Assembly (NCBI RefSeq): GCF_013426895.1
Contig: NZ_AP023177.1
Location: 248,001-312,000 of the forward strand
Direction: 5' to 3'
DNA length: 64,000 nucleotides
Source: Paraburkholderia largidicola
GTDB lineage: Bacteria > Pseudomonadota > Gammaproteobacteria > Burkholderiales > Burkholderiaceae
A program made the position numbers and the translations under genes. The notes under the pieces are model-generated. The model ran no database searches, was not told the origin of the DNA, and saw only the letters and a list, made by a program, of their open reading frames with translations. This document shows positions 26,975 through 35,809 of the stretch, in pieces. How positions within the stretch are numbered: position 1 is the first letter of the stretch; every line of letters begins with the position of its first letter.

Positions 26975-27748
26975 ATGGCCATCGATTTAAGTTTCGCATG
27001 CACGATGTGCGGCGATTGTTGTCACAATCTTCGTCTGCCCCTGAGCGTCAAAGAAGCCATACGCTGGTTGGAACGTGGTGGAGACATTCAGGTCCTTTGC
27101 GAAGCGATGCCGTGGCCCGTCGAACCATCGACGGACGATGGACAGGTGCAACACAGGCGAATGCGGTCGTTTGCCGCCGAAAGCGGTGAGCTTCCTATCC
27201 GTGTGATGGTGACAGTCGCTGCCGCCTTCGATGGCGCCTGCCCGCACCTGCAACCCGATATGCGATGTGGCGCATACGACGCAAGGCCCAACGTCTGCAG
27301 AATCTATCCGGCCGAAGTCAACCCTTTCATCGAACTTATGCCGGCACACAAGGCTTGCCCGCCTGAGGCGTGGGCCGCCGACAGGCCCTCATTCCTCAAA
27401 GGCGGTCGAATCGTGGATTCCATCACGGCGGATCTGATCCAGAACTCCCGTGAGGCAGCCGTTCGTGATGTTCCTGTGAAGGAGCGTCTCTGTGGAAATG
27501 CTGGTTTTCGTACCGCATCCTTGGCCAATGAGGGGTTTGTGACATACACGCTCCCTCCTCGTGCAATGCTTGATGAGTTACGCAGAGCGCTGAATCCTGC
27601 CGCGCCTGCTACGCAAGCGGTGCCGTGGCGCATCCTGTCGAATCGACGCACTACCATTGACACCCTCAATTCGGTCGGCGCTCATTCTGAAATGCACACG
27701 GCTCTATTGCCGACCGAGGGGTACATCCCGCTTTTTGAGGCGAACTAG
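26975..27748 (+). CDS. YkgJ-like cysteine cluster protein
   Basis: 257 residues. The N terminus has CTMCGDCCHNLRLPL and a later segment CPHLQPDMRCGAYDARPNVCRIYP; together these form the cysteine cluster of the YkgJ/CxxCxxCC family, proposed to bind zinc or iron. Expected in the cytoplasm; function uncertain. An ATG at 26948 is possible, but 26975 begins the conserved part. Preceded by an ECF promoter, so a metal-binding role under stress is plausible. Confidence 0.8.
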   Translation: MAIDLSFACTMCGDCCHNLRLPLSVKEAIRWLERGGDIQVLCEAMPWPVEPSTDDGQVQHRRMRSFAAESGELPIRVMVTVAAAFDGACPHLQPDMRCGAYDARPNVCRIYPAEVNPFIELMPAHKACPPEAWAADRPSFLKGGRIVDSITADLIQNSREAAVRDVPVKERLCGNAGFRTASLANEGFVTYTLPPRAMLDELRRALNPAAPATQAVPWRILSNRRTTIDTLNSVGAHSEMHTALLPTEGYIPLFEAN

Positions 27749-28049
27749 CGTCCGTCCCGGTGGACTCCGAAGGGCAGCAAGCGGGTCCTTAACTGATCAG
27801 CGCCAGGGTACGAGCGACGTTCGCTTCTGCTCACAGCAAATCAACCCTTCAGGGGATGCAACAAGGTCTTCCCCGCCCCCGCCATGACGATCGCCGCCGT
27901 CGAGCGGTTGGTCCATCACTCATCTACCTTCGAGCTCAATGTCGAAAGCTACCAACGGCGCACCACACCGTAACGCAAGCAGCAAGGACCAGGACGTCCC
28001 GCGCACTTCGCCAAGCCACAACCTCGGCGTGCCGTCGCTTCACGAGAAC
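27749..28049. other. Non-coding/decayed stretch
   Basis: No supported gene. The minus strand probably contains further degenerate sequence of the SDR remnant at 28050-28298, but I cannot align it reliably. Confidence 0.4.
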
Positions 28050-28298
28050 GAACGATGACGGGACCCCGAAGTCACGGTCGACACTATCGAAGACACGGAG
28101 AACATCTTCCCCATTCGAAACGTCAGCAGCATAAGACCGGATACCTTGGCCACCTCGAGAATTGATCATGGAGATTAGTTCCGCTTCACCGCGGGCATCC
28201 GCGCCGACCTGCATGTTCCCGGTTACGAAGCGTTGTACCTGAGCCCATCCCAGCTTTGCTTCAACCCCGAAGACGACCGCTGTCTCGCGCGCTGCCAT
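28050..28298 (-). pseudogene. SDR oxidoreductase N-terminal remnant
   Basis: From an ATG at 28298 the frame reads TAVVFGVEAKLGWAQVQRF, a degenerate SDR cofactor loop, then GGQGIRSYAADVSNGEDVLRVFDSV and DRDFGVP, as in the first third of an SDR. The expected NAG motif and catalytic YxxxK region do not follow in any frame I could find, so this is the 5' fragment of a dead gene. Confidence 0.6.
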
Positions 28299-28516
28299 GC
28301 GTGCTCCTCGTCTAGGCGAAATCGGCTGATCCACCTATGGATGTCGAAAATGATTCCGTGTAAGCCGTCCATCACGGCGGTTGCCGTGAGTGCCCTGATC
28401 GCCATTGTGGCCCTTGTAAATCCCAACGCTTCATGCGCTGTAGCGGCGACCGCGGGACCGACATGCAGATCGGTCGGCACCGTCGCAGTCACGGGTGACC
28501 GCCTCCATATTGAGGA

Positions 28517-29605
28517 TCACGGGGCCCTTGCTCCGCTCATGACCCACTCCGGATAGTCGATATAGCCGCGTTCGTCGCCACCGTAAAAGCTTCCGGTATC
28601 GGGCTCGTTCAACGGTCCGCGACGACTTAACCGCTTGGGAAGATCGGGGTTCGCGAGGAAGAGCCGGCCATAGGCCACGGCATCGGCAGATCCGTCAGAG
28701 ACCGCGCGCTCGCCCCGCTCAGCATCGTATCCTCCGTTGGCGACATAGGTCCCCTTCCATGTCGAGCGCAAGCGTCGGAAGAAGTCTGCCTTGAGATCGA
28801 CCGGGATGGCGTCTTCCACGACGTGCAGATATCCGGGCCGATGCCTGTTGAGCACGTCCACAACGCACGCGAACGTTTCCTCTGGATTTGCATCACCCAT
28901 GTCGTTGAAGGTGCCGAGTGGAGAAATACGCACCCCAACGCGACCCGGATCCCAGACGTTCAAGACGGCCTCGACGACTTCATCGAGAAAGCGCACCCGG
29001 TTCGCAGCACTGCCGCCATAGTTGTCGGTGCGGAGGTTCGAATTCGACCGGAGGAATTGGTCAATCAGGTAGCCATTGGCCGCGTGGATCTCCACGCCGT
29101 CGAAGCCGGCAGCTTTGGCATTGGACGCGGCGCGCCCGTAATCCTTGATCGTGTCCCGTATCTCCTTCAGGCTAAGTGATCGGGGCTCCGAGACATCGAC
29201 AAATCCTGTCTCAACGACTGTCTGCGCGCGAGCCGTAATCGCGGAAGGCGCCACCGGCGAAGCGTTTCCCGGCAACAGGCTGCGGTGAGAGATTCGGCCC
29301 ACATGCCACAGCTGAAGGAAGATTCGGCCGCCCGACTGGTGCACCGCATCGACGACCGACTTCCAGCCAGCGATCTGTTCGTTCGAATGAATGCCAGGGG
29401 TGTTGATGTAGCCCTTTCCCATAGGCGAGATTTGCGTAGCCTCCGAGACAATGAGCCCGGCCGATGCACGCTGGCTGTAATACCTGGATGCCCACTGGCC
29501 GGGTACCCCGTTTGGCATAGCGCGATTTCGGGTCAATGGCGCCATGAAGACACGATTGCCGAGTTTCATGTCGCCCATAACTATGGGGTCGTAAAGGTCT
29601 GTCAT
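28517..29605 (-). CDS. Old yellow enzyme family alkene reductase (NemA-like)
   Basis: 362 residues from the ATG at 29605, which has an AAGGA site; an ATG at 29668 is less likely. FMN-binding and catalytic marks of the OYE family are present: FMAPLTRNRA, LQLWHVGRISH, VEIHAANGYLIDQFL (active-site His-Asn) and NYGGSAANRVRF. These enzymes reduce electrophilic alkenes, nitrate esters or nitroaromatics with NAD(P)H. It lies downstream of, and on the same strand as, the AhpD-like gene, suggesting joint control by the TetR protein at 30335. Confidence 0.9.
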   Translation of the reverse strand: MTDLYDPIVMGDMKLGNRVFMAPLTRNRAMPNGVPGQWASRYYSQRASAGLIVSEATQISPMGKGYINTPGIHSNEQIAGWKSVVDAVHQSGGRIFLQLWHVGRISHRSLLPGNASPVAPSAITARAQTVVETGFVDVSEPRSLSLKEIRDTIKDYGRAASNAKAAGFDGVEIHAANGYLIDQFLRSNSNLRTDNYGGSAANRVRFLDEVVEAVLNVWDPGRVGVRISPLGTFNDMGDANPEETFACVVDVLNRHRPGYLHVVEDAIPVDLKADFFRRLRSTWKGTYVANGGYDAERGERAVSDGSADAVAYGRLFLANPDLPKRLSRRGPLNEPDTGSFYGGDERGYIDYPEWVMSGARAP

Positions 29606-29664
29606 CCAGCGATCCTTTAATGAGCCGTACCTGTGTTGATCCGCGTGCAACATGGAACGTTGAA

Positions 29665-30222
29665 TCACGCCTCCGCTTTAAATGCGGAATCAATCTCTAC
29701 CGGGGAAAGGTGGTGGGTATAGTTGCTCATGGTCTTGAGGGCGACCCCGATAATCACTTCGCCAATCTGATCGTTACGGTATCCGGCGTTCAGGAACGAC
29801 TCGATGGTTGCTGTGGCAACGCGACCCCGAGCAAGCACAAGTTCGCGCGTGAGATTGACCAAAGCGTTGAGCTTCGCGTCGGCGAGAGGCTGCTGCGATC
29901 GCACCGCAGCAACGACGGCAGCGGGCACCTTGAGCATGCCCTTCGCGACAGTGCTGTGGGCAGCGGTGCAGTAGCCGCACTCGTTGACGACACTCGCGGT
30001 CAGCAGCACCAGCTGTCGTTCTGCGGGACTCAACGTGCCTTTGCTATAAGTCGCATCAAGGCCCAGATATCCCTCAAGCAGCACCGGAGAATTCGAGAAG
30101 ACGGCGAACAGATTTGGGACGAATCCAAAACCCTTCTTTACCTTTTCTATAAACGGGCGAGACCCGGTGGGGATCTGGTCGTCCCGAAGCTTGGGAAAAA
30201 CTGGGGTGGTCGAGATGCTCAT
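29665..30222 (-). CDS. Carboxymuconolactone decarboxylase/AhpD-family protein
   Basis: 185 residues from the ATG at 30222 (AAAGG site). The AhpD-type motif ECGYCTAAHSTVAKG near residue 80 has the redox CxxC and downstream histidine of peroxidase-like family members. It probably reduces peroxides or organic electrophiles. Two copies of TGGACT-N4-AGTCCA lie upstream between it and the divergent TetR gene, so it is probably the main target. The OYE gene follows 59 bases after its stop. Confidence 0.85.
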   Translation of the reverse strand: MSISTTPVFPKLRDDQIPTGSRPFIEKVKKGFGFVPNLFAVFSNSPVLLEGYLGLDATYSKGTLSPAERQLVLLTASVVNECGYCTAAHSTVAKGMLKVPAAVVAAVRSQQPLADAKLNALVNLTRELVLARGRVATATIESFLNAGYRNDQIGEVIIGVALKTMSNYTHHLSPVEIDSAFKAEA

Positions 30223-30264
30223 GACTTGGCCTTTGAACAAGTAAGGTGCAGGGTTGAACTGAAA

Positions 30265-30280
30265 TGGACTAACAAGTCCA
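30265..30280. promoter_or_regulatory. TetR operator copy 1, TGGACT-N4-AGTCCA
   Basis: Perfect inverted repeat in the 112-base divergent region between the AhpD-like and TetR genes. An identical arrangement recurs at 30298-30313, centres 33 bases apart. Confidence 0.75.
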
Positions 30281-30297
30281 CTTTGCCAGGATAAAAC

Positions 30298-30313
30298 TGG
30301 ACTGTCCAGTCCA
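30298..30313. promoter_or_regulatory. TetR operator copy 2, TGGACT-N4-AGTCCA
   Basis: Perfect inverted repeat with the same arms as copy 1, 22 bases before the TetR start. The pair makes a convincing regulator target. Confidence 0.75.
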
Positions 30314-30334
30314 TTCGTGCTAGAAAGCTGCTTC

Positions 30335-30973
30335 ATGAAGAAGACATCAGCCAGCGCGCAAAAGACGTACACATCCCGGGGTGCCGTGACCCGGCAGCGA
30401 ATCGTGGATGCGACGACGAGCCTCACCTACGCGAAGGGCGTAGAAACTACGAGCCTCGACGATGTGTGTGCGACGGCTGGCGTGAGCAAATCCCAGCTCT
30501 ATCACTATTTCGCAGATAAGGACGCGCTTGTTCGCGAAGTCGTTTCCGCGCAGGTGGCCCGCGTGATGGCGGCGCAAGGGACCGCACTTACGCAACTCGA
30601 CTCCCTCGCGGCATTGCGTCGCTGGTGCGATTGCATCCTGGCGCTGAATCGAGAAGCGGGCATCAATGGCGGGTGCCCGATCGGATCTCTGGCAAATGAA
30701 CTGGCCAATCAATCCGAGCAAGCTCGTGCACTGCTTGTCGCCGGCTTCAATACATGGGAGGACCGCCTGGCCGCAGGCTTTGCGACTATGCAAGCGAATG
30801 GCGAGCTGGAGAGCACGGCCGTTCCCAGGGAGCTGGCGATCGGCGTGTTGTGCGCCGTTCAAGGAGGTCTGCTTCTCGCCAAGACTTCGCGCAGTCAAAA
30901 ACCGCTCGAGATTGCTCTCAATATGGCGTTCGATCATGTGGCCAACTACAAGGCCGTGAGGCGACGCTGTTAG
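30335..30973 (+). CDS. TetR family transcriptional regulator
   Basis: 212 residues. The helix-turn-helix is RIVDATTSLTYAKGVETTSLDDVCATAGVSKSQLYHYFADK-like (about residues 22-65), followed by a TetR_C ligand domain with two cysteines (RRWCDC, GGCPIGS). It diverges from the AhpD-like/OYE pair and overlooks two identical palindromes, so it probably represses both directions and responds to an electrophile or peroxide. The cysteines could serve as redox sensors, which is inference. Confidence 0.87.
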   Translation: MKKTSASAQKTYTSRGAVTRQRIVDATTSLTYAKGVETTSLDDVCATAGVSKSQLYHYFADKDALVREVVSAQVARVMAAQGTALTQLDSLAALRRWCDCILALNREAGINGGCPIGSLANELANQSEQARALLVAGFNTWEDRLAAGFATMQANGELESTAVPRELAIGVLCAVQGGLLLAKTSRSQKPLEIALNMAFDHVANYKAVRRRC

Positions 30974-31234
30974 CCGAGGGCGAATGACGATATCACTGGC
31001 CTCATCCGTCACTTAAGTGAACTCGCTGTTCGCGCGGGTCAATTGTTCGCAGACTTGAAGGCGAGTCAGTCTAGCCGATTGATGGGCCGCGCTGCCGTCC
31101 GACTCCCCAGGAAATGCTGCCGCCGTGCACTGTCGCGGCGAGCTGTTGAACCAACCGCTGTTCGATCATAAGCGGCTCACCTGGGCCGTTGGTACAAGCG
31201 CGCGCGCCTGGGGCATGATGACCCCAGGTGGCGG
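30974..31234. other. Non-coding stretch
   Basis: No gene or clear element recognised between the TetR gene and the transposase scrap. Confidence 0.4.
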
Positions 31235-31358
31235 CTAGATAGCTTGATGCGATGGGCCGGGGGGTGCGTGCAACTTGTCAGCCACACGCCATGGTAAGAG
31301 CTCGTCGATGCCAGAGATTTTGTGGTCAGCGATTCGCGCCAACACATAGTTGAGGTAC
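31235..31358 (-). pseudogene. IS66-type transposase C-terminal fragment
   Basis: A minus-strand frame reads RYLNYVLARIADHKISGIDELLPW and continues to a stop at 31235. The ADH-ID-LLPW pattern is the C-terminal tail of IS66 transposases. Only about 40 residues remain, with no neighbouring tnpB or inverted repeats. Confidence 0.65.
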
Positions 31359-31527
31359 CTGTGAGTCCCTGCAGGCTGATTTTCGATGGCGTGTTGGCAG
31401 GCTGTTCGCCAATCTTCGTCAACGTGCCGCTTGTGCCGATCAAATACGCGACGATCTTGTCGTCGCAGGCGTAGTCCTGGTAGAAATACTTCCCGTCAGG
31501 GCTCGCCCACGAGTCACTCGCGAAGCT
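31359..31527 (-). pseudogene. Beta-propeller-like fragment
   Basis: The minus frame contains WASPDGKYFYQDYACDD and VAYLIGTSGTLTKIGEQPA, the blade repeat of lactonase-type seven-bladed propellers (compare the intact secreted protein at 33661). It is cut off by the IS66 fragment and lies directly downstream of a well-formed ECF promoter (31534-31563), so it appears to be a broken regulon member. Confidence 0.5.
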
Positions 31528-31533
31528 CGTCGC

Positions 31534-31563
31534 TACTTCGCTCACCGAGTGGATCCGGTTACA
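31534..31563 (-). promoter_or_regulatory. ECF (SigF-type) promoter before a propeller fragment
   Basis: Minus strand: TGTAACC at 31557-31563, 16-base spacer, CGAAGTA at 31534-31540. It faces degraded sequence. Confidence 0.6.
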
Positions 31564-31675
31564 CGGCGAGCGAATTATTTTTCGCCAGGAGGCTGCGCCG
31601 ACATCGCGCTTATGGGCAGTTCCGAGCCTGTCGCCCGATCTGGACGTTTGCGGCGAGACAAAATTTTTCAACTAC

Positions 31676-31705
31676 TGTAACCAGTCGCGACGATGCGGCG
31701 AATTG
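31676..31705 (+). promoter_or_regulatory. ECF (SigF-type) promoter with no clear target
   Basis: TGTAACC at 31676-31682, 16-base spacer, CGAATTG at 31699-31705. The next intact gene on this strand is LysR at 32065, about 360 bases away; a lost gene may have lain between. It is divergent from the promoter at 31534-31563. Confidence 0.55.
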
Positions 31706-31920
31706 GCATATAGGCGCGCGATAAATGGTCGAGCGTTCGAGCATGTCATTCCCGCCCGGAATCAATCGAAGATACTGAGCAACGGCCCGGTATTAGTACC
31801 GCCCTCAATCGGTCAGCATGATGAGAGCCGATTGCCGGTCACGCCGGCTCAGGCATCGTGCCTCGTCAGAGAGGCCGTACCTGATTGGTGAATCAAGGTT
31901 AAGTCAGGTTGCAGTTAGCT

Positions 31921-31950
31921 TACGAGGTAAAGCATGCTGGTTACCTCGTA
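31921..31950. promoter_or_regulatory. Perfect inverted repeat upstream of the LysR gene
   Basis: TACGAGGTAA and TTACCTCGTA, ten-base perfect arms around a ten-base spacer that is itself nearly palindromic (gcatgc). It lies about 115 bases before the LysR start. It could be a LysR operator or part of an RNA hairpin; the lack of a T-tract argues against a terminator. Confidence 0.55.
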
Positions 31951-32064
31951 TCCATATGAGGTTTGTGGCACGGGAGATAAGCTCGTTTCAGAACATCGTC
32001 TCTGCCTCATCAGTGGCACGTATCGGTCCGCAAACAGTATCGGGTCTATTTAAAACTGACGCTC

Positions 32065-33009
32065 ATGCGCACGTATCGGAACTTGAATCGACTAGCCTAT
32101 TATGCCGCCGTGGTCGATGCAGGCTCGTTCACGGCTGCAGCTGAACGGCTTGGAATTACTAAAGCGGTGGTAAGCCAGCAAGTCGCGAAACTTGAACAGG
32201 AAGTCGGAACAACGCTCCTTGTCCGCACCTCAAGAACGGTACATCCAACGGAAGCGGGATTCGCTTTCCATGCTCGCTGCGCCACGATCCTAAAGGAGTC
32301 GGAAGACGCATTTAACGAGCTTGCCGACTCCTCAGCAGCACCGACTGGCGCGCTACGGGTCACGGCGCCGACCGATTATGGAACCTTGGTTGTTGTCTTC
32401 GCACTCACCGAGTTCACGCGGCGTTATCCAGCTTGTGAGGCAACGTTGATACTCACAGACAAACACCTGGATATCGTCTCAGATCAGATAGATGTTGCAG
32501 TCCGTCTTGGTCGGCTGCCCGATTCCGGCCTTCGGTCCAGGAAAATCGCATCGACTCGGCAACTGCTTGTTTGTGGATCAACGCTTGCGAGCGTAGTGTC
32601 GATAATCAAAGAGCCAGAAGAAGTCCAAAATTTTCCATTCGTGGCCCATGCGGCAATACGCGATCCGTTGCGTTTGAGCTTTTCGCGTGGAGAAAACGAG
32701 CAACGATTCGTTCAGGCAACTTCGACCCTAGCTATTGACTCAACGCCCGCGGTTCACGCAGCGGTTTTAGCCGGCGCCGGACTTTCGGTGCTGCCAGATT
32801 TCGTTGTCGCCGCTGATCTTGCTGCCGGACGGCTCGTGCATGTCTTGCCAGGTTGGTCGTTGCCCTGGGGTGGAGTCCACGCTGTATTTCCGGCAGCACG
32901 CTTCCGGTCCGCAAAAGTACGAGCCTTTATCCATCTGTTAACCAAGGCTGAGGACATTCGTCAGTTGCGCGCTTCCGCTCCGGAACCCCAGCCTCTCAGG
33001 ACGGCCTAG
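32065..33009 (+). CDS. LysR family transcriptional regulator
   Basis: 314 residues. The winged helix-turn-helix is LAYYAAVVDAGSFTAAAERLGITKAVVSQQVAKLEQE-like (about residues 10-50), followed by the effector domain (about 95-300) with GALRVTAPTDYGTLVV. The N terminus resembles the CrgA/DmlR branch. No neighbouring catabolic gene is directly divergent, so the target is not evident; it may control the beta-propeller gene at 33661 or itself via the inverted repeat at 31921. Confidence 0.88.
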   Translation: MRTYRNLNRLAYYAAVVDAGSFTAAAERLGITKAVVSQQVAKLEQEVGTTLLVRTSRTVHPTEAGFAFHARCATILKESEDAFNELADSSAAPTGALRVTAPTDYGTLVVVFALTEFTRRYPACEATLILTDKHLDIVSDQIDVAVRLGRLPDSGLRSRKIASTRQLLVCGSTLASVVSIIKEPEEVQNFPFVAHAAIRDPLRLSFSRGENEQRFVQATSTLAIDSTPAVHAAVLAGAGLSVLPDFVVAADLAAGRLVHVLPGWSLPWGGVHAVFPAARFRSAKVRAFIHLLTKAEDIRQLRASAPEPQPLRTA

Positions 33010-33660
33010 GCGGAGTCCTTACCACGCGTTCGAATAAGCGACTGCCGGATTCGATCCATACGCGGAACACTGCCGTCAGTAAAACATACGGTGCGTTACC
33101 TTTGGTGCTCTATCGAACACCAGCCAACTTTCACAACTAGACAGAGTGGTTCTCGCACTTCGCGCCTTTAGGGAGTGAAAACTGCGACCACAGATTGTAG
33201 CTACCCACCAGCTTTCGCCTCGGAACTCACCGAAGAAGCGGTGTTATCCACGCCTGTTGATGGGTTGACAGCAACTTCCTGGAAAATCATCCCGATTCAA
33301 ATATCGCGCCCGAATCTTCTGTGCATCTGCCGAAGCATCGAAGAGTGATCTCGACAGCTAACCATAAAGTCGACGTAGGCGTCGAATACGGATGTGGCTC
33401 GCCATCGTTAGTCAATGACATACGGTGCGTCGCTTTTAATGCTCTATCGTCAGGCAAAGGAAGCGCGTAATCTCGGCGCTGCGAAGAACGTTTCGGACTC
33501 AAGCGCCTACGTAAGCTATTTACTCAATGCGATTCGCGGACGGCCGAAGGCTCCTTGTCGTTGATCCCGTAACAGGTAATCGCGTTGTACGACCAACTGC
33601 CCCGCGCCCCCCATGCTTTTGCCGTCCATAAGGATGTCCATTAAAAGAGGAGAGTTAGTT
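33010..33660. other. Non-coding stretch with an imperfect direct repeat
   Basis: About 650 bases without a supported gene. It holds two related 31-32-base segments: 33085-33116 and 33419-33449. Both begin CATACGGTGCGT and end GCTCTATCG with a variable middle. A GAGGAG ribosome site for the next gene lies at its right end. Confidence 0.5.
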
Positions 33661-34773
33661 ATGCGATATGCTAGCTTAATACGGTCACAGGCTGTCTGCG
33701 GACTTGCCGCCGCGATTGGTTTCGCTCTCACAGTCAATCTGGCTCAAGCTGCCGAGCCTGACGGTAGCTCAACCGGTGCCGTCTATGTCATGTCCAATCA
33801 GGCTACTGGGAATTCAGTCCTTGCTTACAGTAGAGATGCCAATGGAACACTAACCTACGTTGGCACCTATGCGACTGGAGGCAAGGGCGCTGGAACAGGC
33901 GCCGACCCACTGGGCTCGCAAGGTTCACTAACACTTGGATCAGGCTTTTTGTTCGCCGTCAACGCGGGCAGCAATGATGTGTCGATGTTCGCGATCGACG
34001 GCACGAAACTCACATTACTCGACCGAAAACCGTCAGGCGGCCAGATGCCAGTGAGCATTACTGCCAAGGGCTTCGTCGCATACGTGGTAAATGCAGGCGG
34101 CACGCCGGATATCAGTGGTTTTGTTATCGATCCAATCGGCAAGCGCCTGATTCCGCTCCCGGGTTCCCAGCGACCACTCGCTGGCGGAAGTGCCGCGCAG
34201 CCGGCGCAGGTACGGTTTGCTCCGGACGACGACGAACTGTTGGTTACTGAAAAAGGCACACAGCTAATCGATAGTTGGCGAATCAATCCGCTTGGCTATG
34301 CGTCTGGGGTAACTCGGACCGCATCGAGCGGAGTGACGCCATTTGGCTTCTCAGTTACCAACCGTGGCTTTGCAATAGTTTCTGAGGCTGGCTCCGGCGC
34401 TGTGTCGTCATATGAAACGCACGAGGCGGGCCCTCTTGAATCATTGAGCCGCTCAATAACGCTTGGCCAAACAGCACCGTGCTGGCTCGTGACGACAGGA
34501 GACGGTCGATACGCTTACACGGCCAACGCAGGAAGCGGGACAATCAGTAGCCTAGCGATCGCGTCGGACGGCCGGGTACGAGTGCTCAATCCGGCGGCGG
34601 GCGTCGTCCCTGCACCGCTAGATCTCGCACTGAGTCGCAACGGCCGTTTTCTCTACGTTCGTGAAGGAGCCGGTGCAGTGAGTGGGTTTCGCGTCGCTCC
34701 GGACGGTAGTCTGAGTTCGGTTGGAACGGTAACGGGTGTGCCGGCCGGAGCACAGGGCATTGCCGCCCAGTAG
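33661..34773 (+). CDS. Exported beta-propeller fold protein (lactonase-like)
   Basis: 370 residues from the ATG at 33661, which has an AGAGGAG site. A signal peptide ends near NLAQAAEP (about residue 33). The mature part is a repeated pattern of about 45-50 residues (VYVMSNQATGNSVLAYSRDANGTL, FLFAVNAGSNDVSMFAIDG, YAYTANAGSGTISSLAI, FLYVREGAGAVSGFRVAPDG), the seven-bladed propeller of 6-phosphogluconolactonase-like/YVTN proteins. Location is periplasm or outside; catalytic role unproven. Confidence 0.82.
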   Translation: MRYASLIRSQAVCGLAAAIGFALTVNLAQAAEPDGSSTGAVYVMSNQATGNSVLAYSRDANGTLTYVGTYATGGKGAGTGADPLGSQGSLTLGSGFLFAVNAGSNDVSMFAIDGTKLTLLDRKPSGGQMPVSITAKGFVAYVVNAGGTPDISGFVIDPIGKRLIPLPGSQRPLAGGSAAQPAQVRFAPDDDELLVTEKGTQLIDSWRINPLGYASGVTRTASSGVTPFGFSVTNRGFAIVSEAGSGAVSSYETHEAGPLESLSRSITLGQTAPCWLVTTGDGRYAYTANAGSGTISSLAIASDGRVRVLNPAAGVVPAPLDLALSRNGRFLYVREGAGAVSGFRVAPDGSLSSVGTVTGVPAGAQGIAAQ

Positions 34774-34785
34774 AGGTGGGAGAAT

Positions 34786-34808
34786 CCTCGCGGCTTTACA
34801 CCGCGAGG
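34786..34808 (+). terminator. Stem-loop after the beta-propeller gene
   Basis: Perfect eight-base stem CCTCGCGG / CCGCGAGG around a seven-base loop, 12 bases after the stop codon. No T-run follows, so it may be a Rho-assisted end or an mRNA-stabilising hairpin. Confidence 0.55.
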
Positions 34809-35038
34809 TAGCAGGTACAATCTTCGAAGCTAGATTGCCGTGTTGCCGCGACGTTTCTTTTGCCATGCGATAACTACTCCGCGCATGTCAGAATAATCGA
34901 CTGTCGGATAACTAGTTCTGGCGCAAGCAGCTTGTTGTTGAACACCGCCAGAGAGACGGTGTCGCATGGTCGTCAGTGCGGAGCCACTGCTCAGGCTACT
35001 CATCTTTTCGGTCGATGATCCGCCTCGGTGCCCGAAGG

Positions 35039-35632
35039 TCAATTGATATTGGGTTCAAGAAGCGCCAGCACCGGTCGCACAACTCCCTCCAGAAGCGCAC
35101 GCTCCGGTCTTACCCGGGCAAGTACCCGTATGCCAAGGTGTGCTCCCAGCAGCAACCGGGCAAGATCGTCAGCGGGCTGTGCAGTCGATATTTCGCCAGC
35201 CCGCTGACCGGCGCGCACGCAACGCAAGAAGAACGCTTCGACCTCCATTAGGACATTTGTGATCATCCCCTGAAAATCGGCGTCGTGTGGTGCAACCTCA
35301 AGCGCCGAATTTACCAGCAGGCATCCCTTACGGTCCCTGTCGCGGACCGACCGCTCGACAATCTCCCGGAAGAATGCCTTGATGGCTTCCAACGGCGGCA
35401 GGCTTCGCTCGAATCTCGATACCCGGTCTCCAAAGCTTCTTTCAATGTAATGTGCCAGCGCTCGTTCAAACAGCGACCGTTTGTCCCCGAACGCGTTGAA
35501 CAGACTTGCTCCCGTAATTCCCATCCCCTGCGCGAGATCCCGGACGGAAGTAGCTGTATAGCCATAGATCCAGAACTGGAGGGCGGCTGCATCAAGGACC
35601 GCATTTTCATCAAACTCCCGTGGTCGGGCCAT
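35039..35632 (-). CDS. TetR family transcriptional regulator
   Basis: 197 residues from the ATG at 35632 (GGAG site). MARPREFDENAVLDAAALQFWIYGYTATSVRDLAQGMGI-type helix-turn-helix and a C-terminal domain with RKGCLLVNSALEVAPHD. It is clearly related to the regulator at 47986, which shares the start, the KGC-LVNSALE-APHD block and the VLARVRPE segment. It diverges from the GST gene at 35810 and probably controls that GST-SDR unit, which here continues into an ECF sigma operon. Confidence 0.87.
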   Translation of the reverse strand: MARPREFDENAVLDAAALQFWIYGYTATSVRDLAQGMGITGASLFNAFGDKRSLFERALAHYIERSFGDRVSRFERSLPPLEAIKAFFREIVERSVRDRDRKGCLLVNSALEVAPHDADFQGMITNVLMEVEAFFLRCVRAGQRAGEISTAQPADDLARLLLGAHLGIRVLARVRPERALLEGVVRPVLALLEPNIN

Positions 35633-35699
35633 GTCAACTCCTGCGATCGCGTAGCGTCTTGCCGATCGGCATTGCATCGTCACACGCGTTGCGATATTC

Positions 35700-35715
35700 T
35701 AAATCAATCGATCTA
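35700..35715. promoter_or_regulatory. Possible TetR operator, TAAATC-N4-GATCTA
   Basis: An inverted repeat with one mismatch in the TetR/GST divergent region, with the same 6-4-6 geometry as the operators at 30265 and the candidate at 47908. Confidence 0.4.
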
Positions 35716-35809
35716 AAATTGCCTTGCGGCGGTAGCAGACCGCCCCGGGGGTCCTACGAAAGCCATCACGCAGGCATCAGGCCGTCTGAACGCAGCGCAC
35801 CATAACATC

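Noticed and set aside
28341..28556. Small plus-strand frame with a signal-peptide-like start (MSKMIPCKPSITAVAV)
   Set aside because: No ribosome site, no known family, and it overlaps the end of the OYE gene on the other strand.
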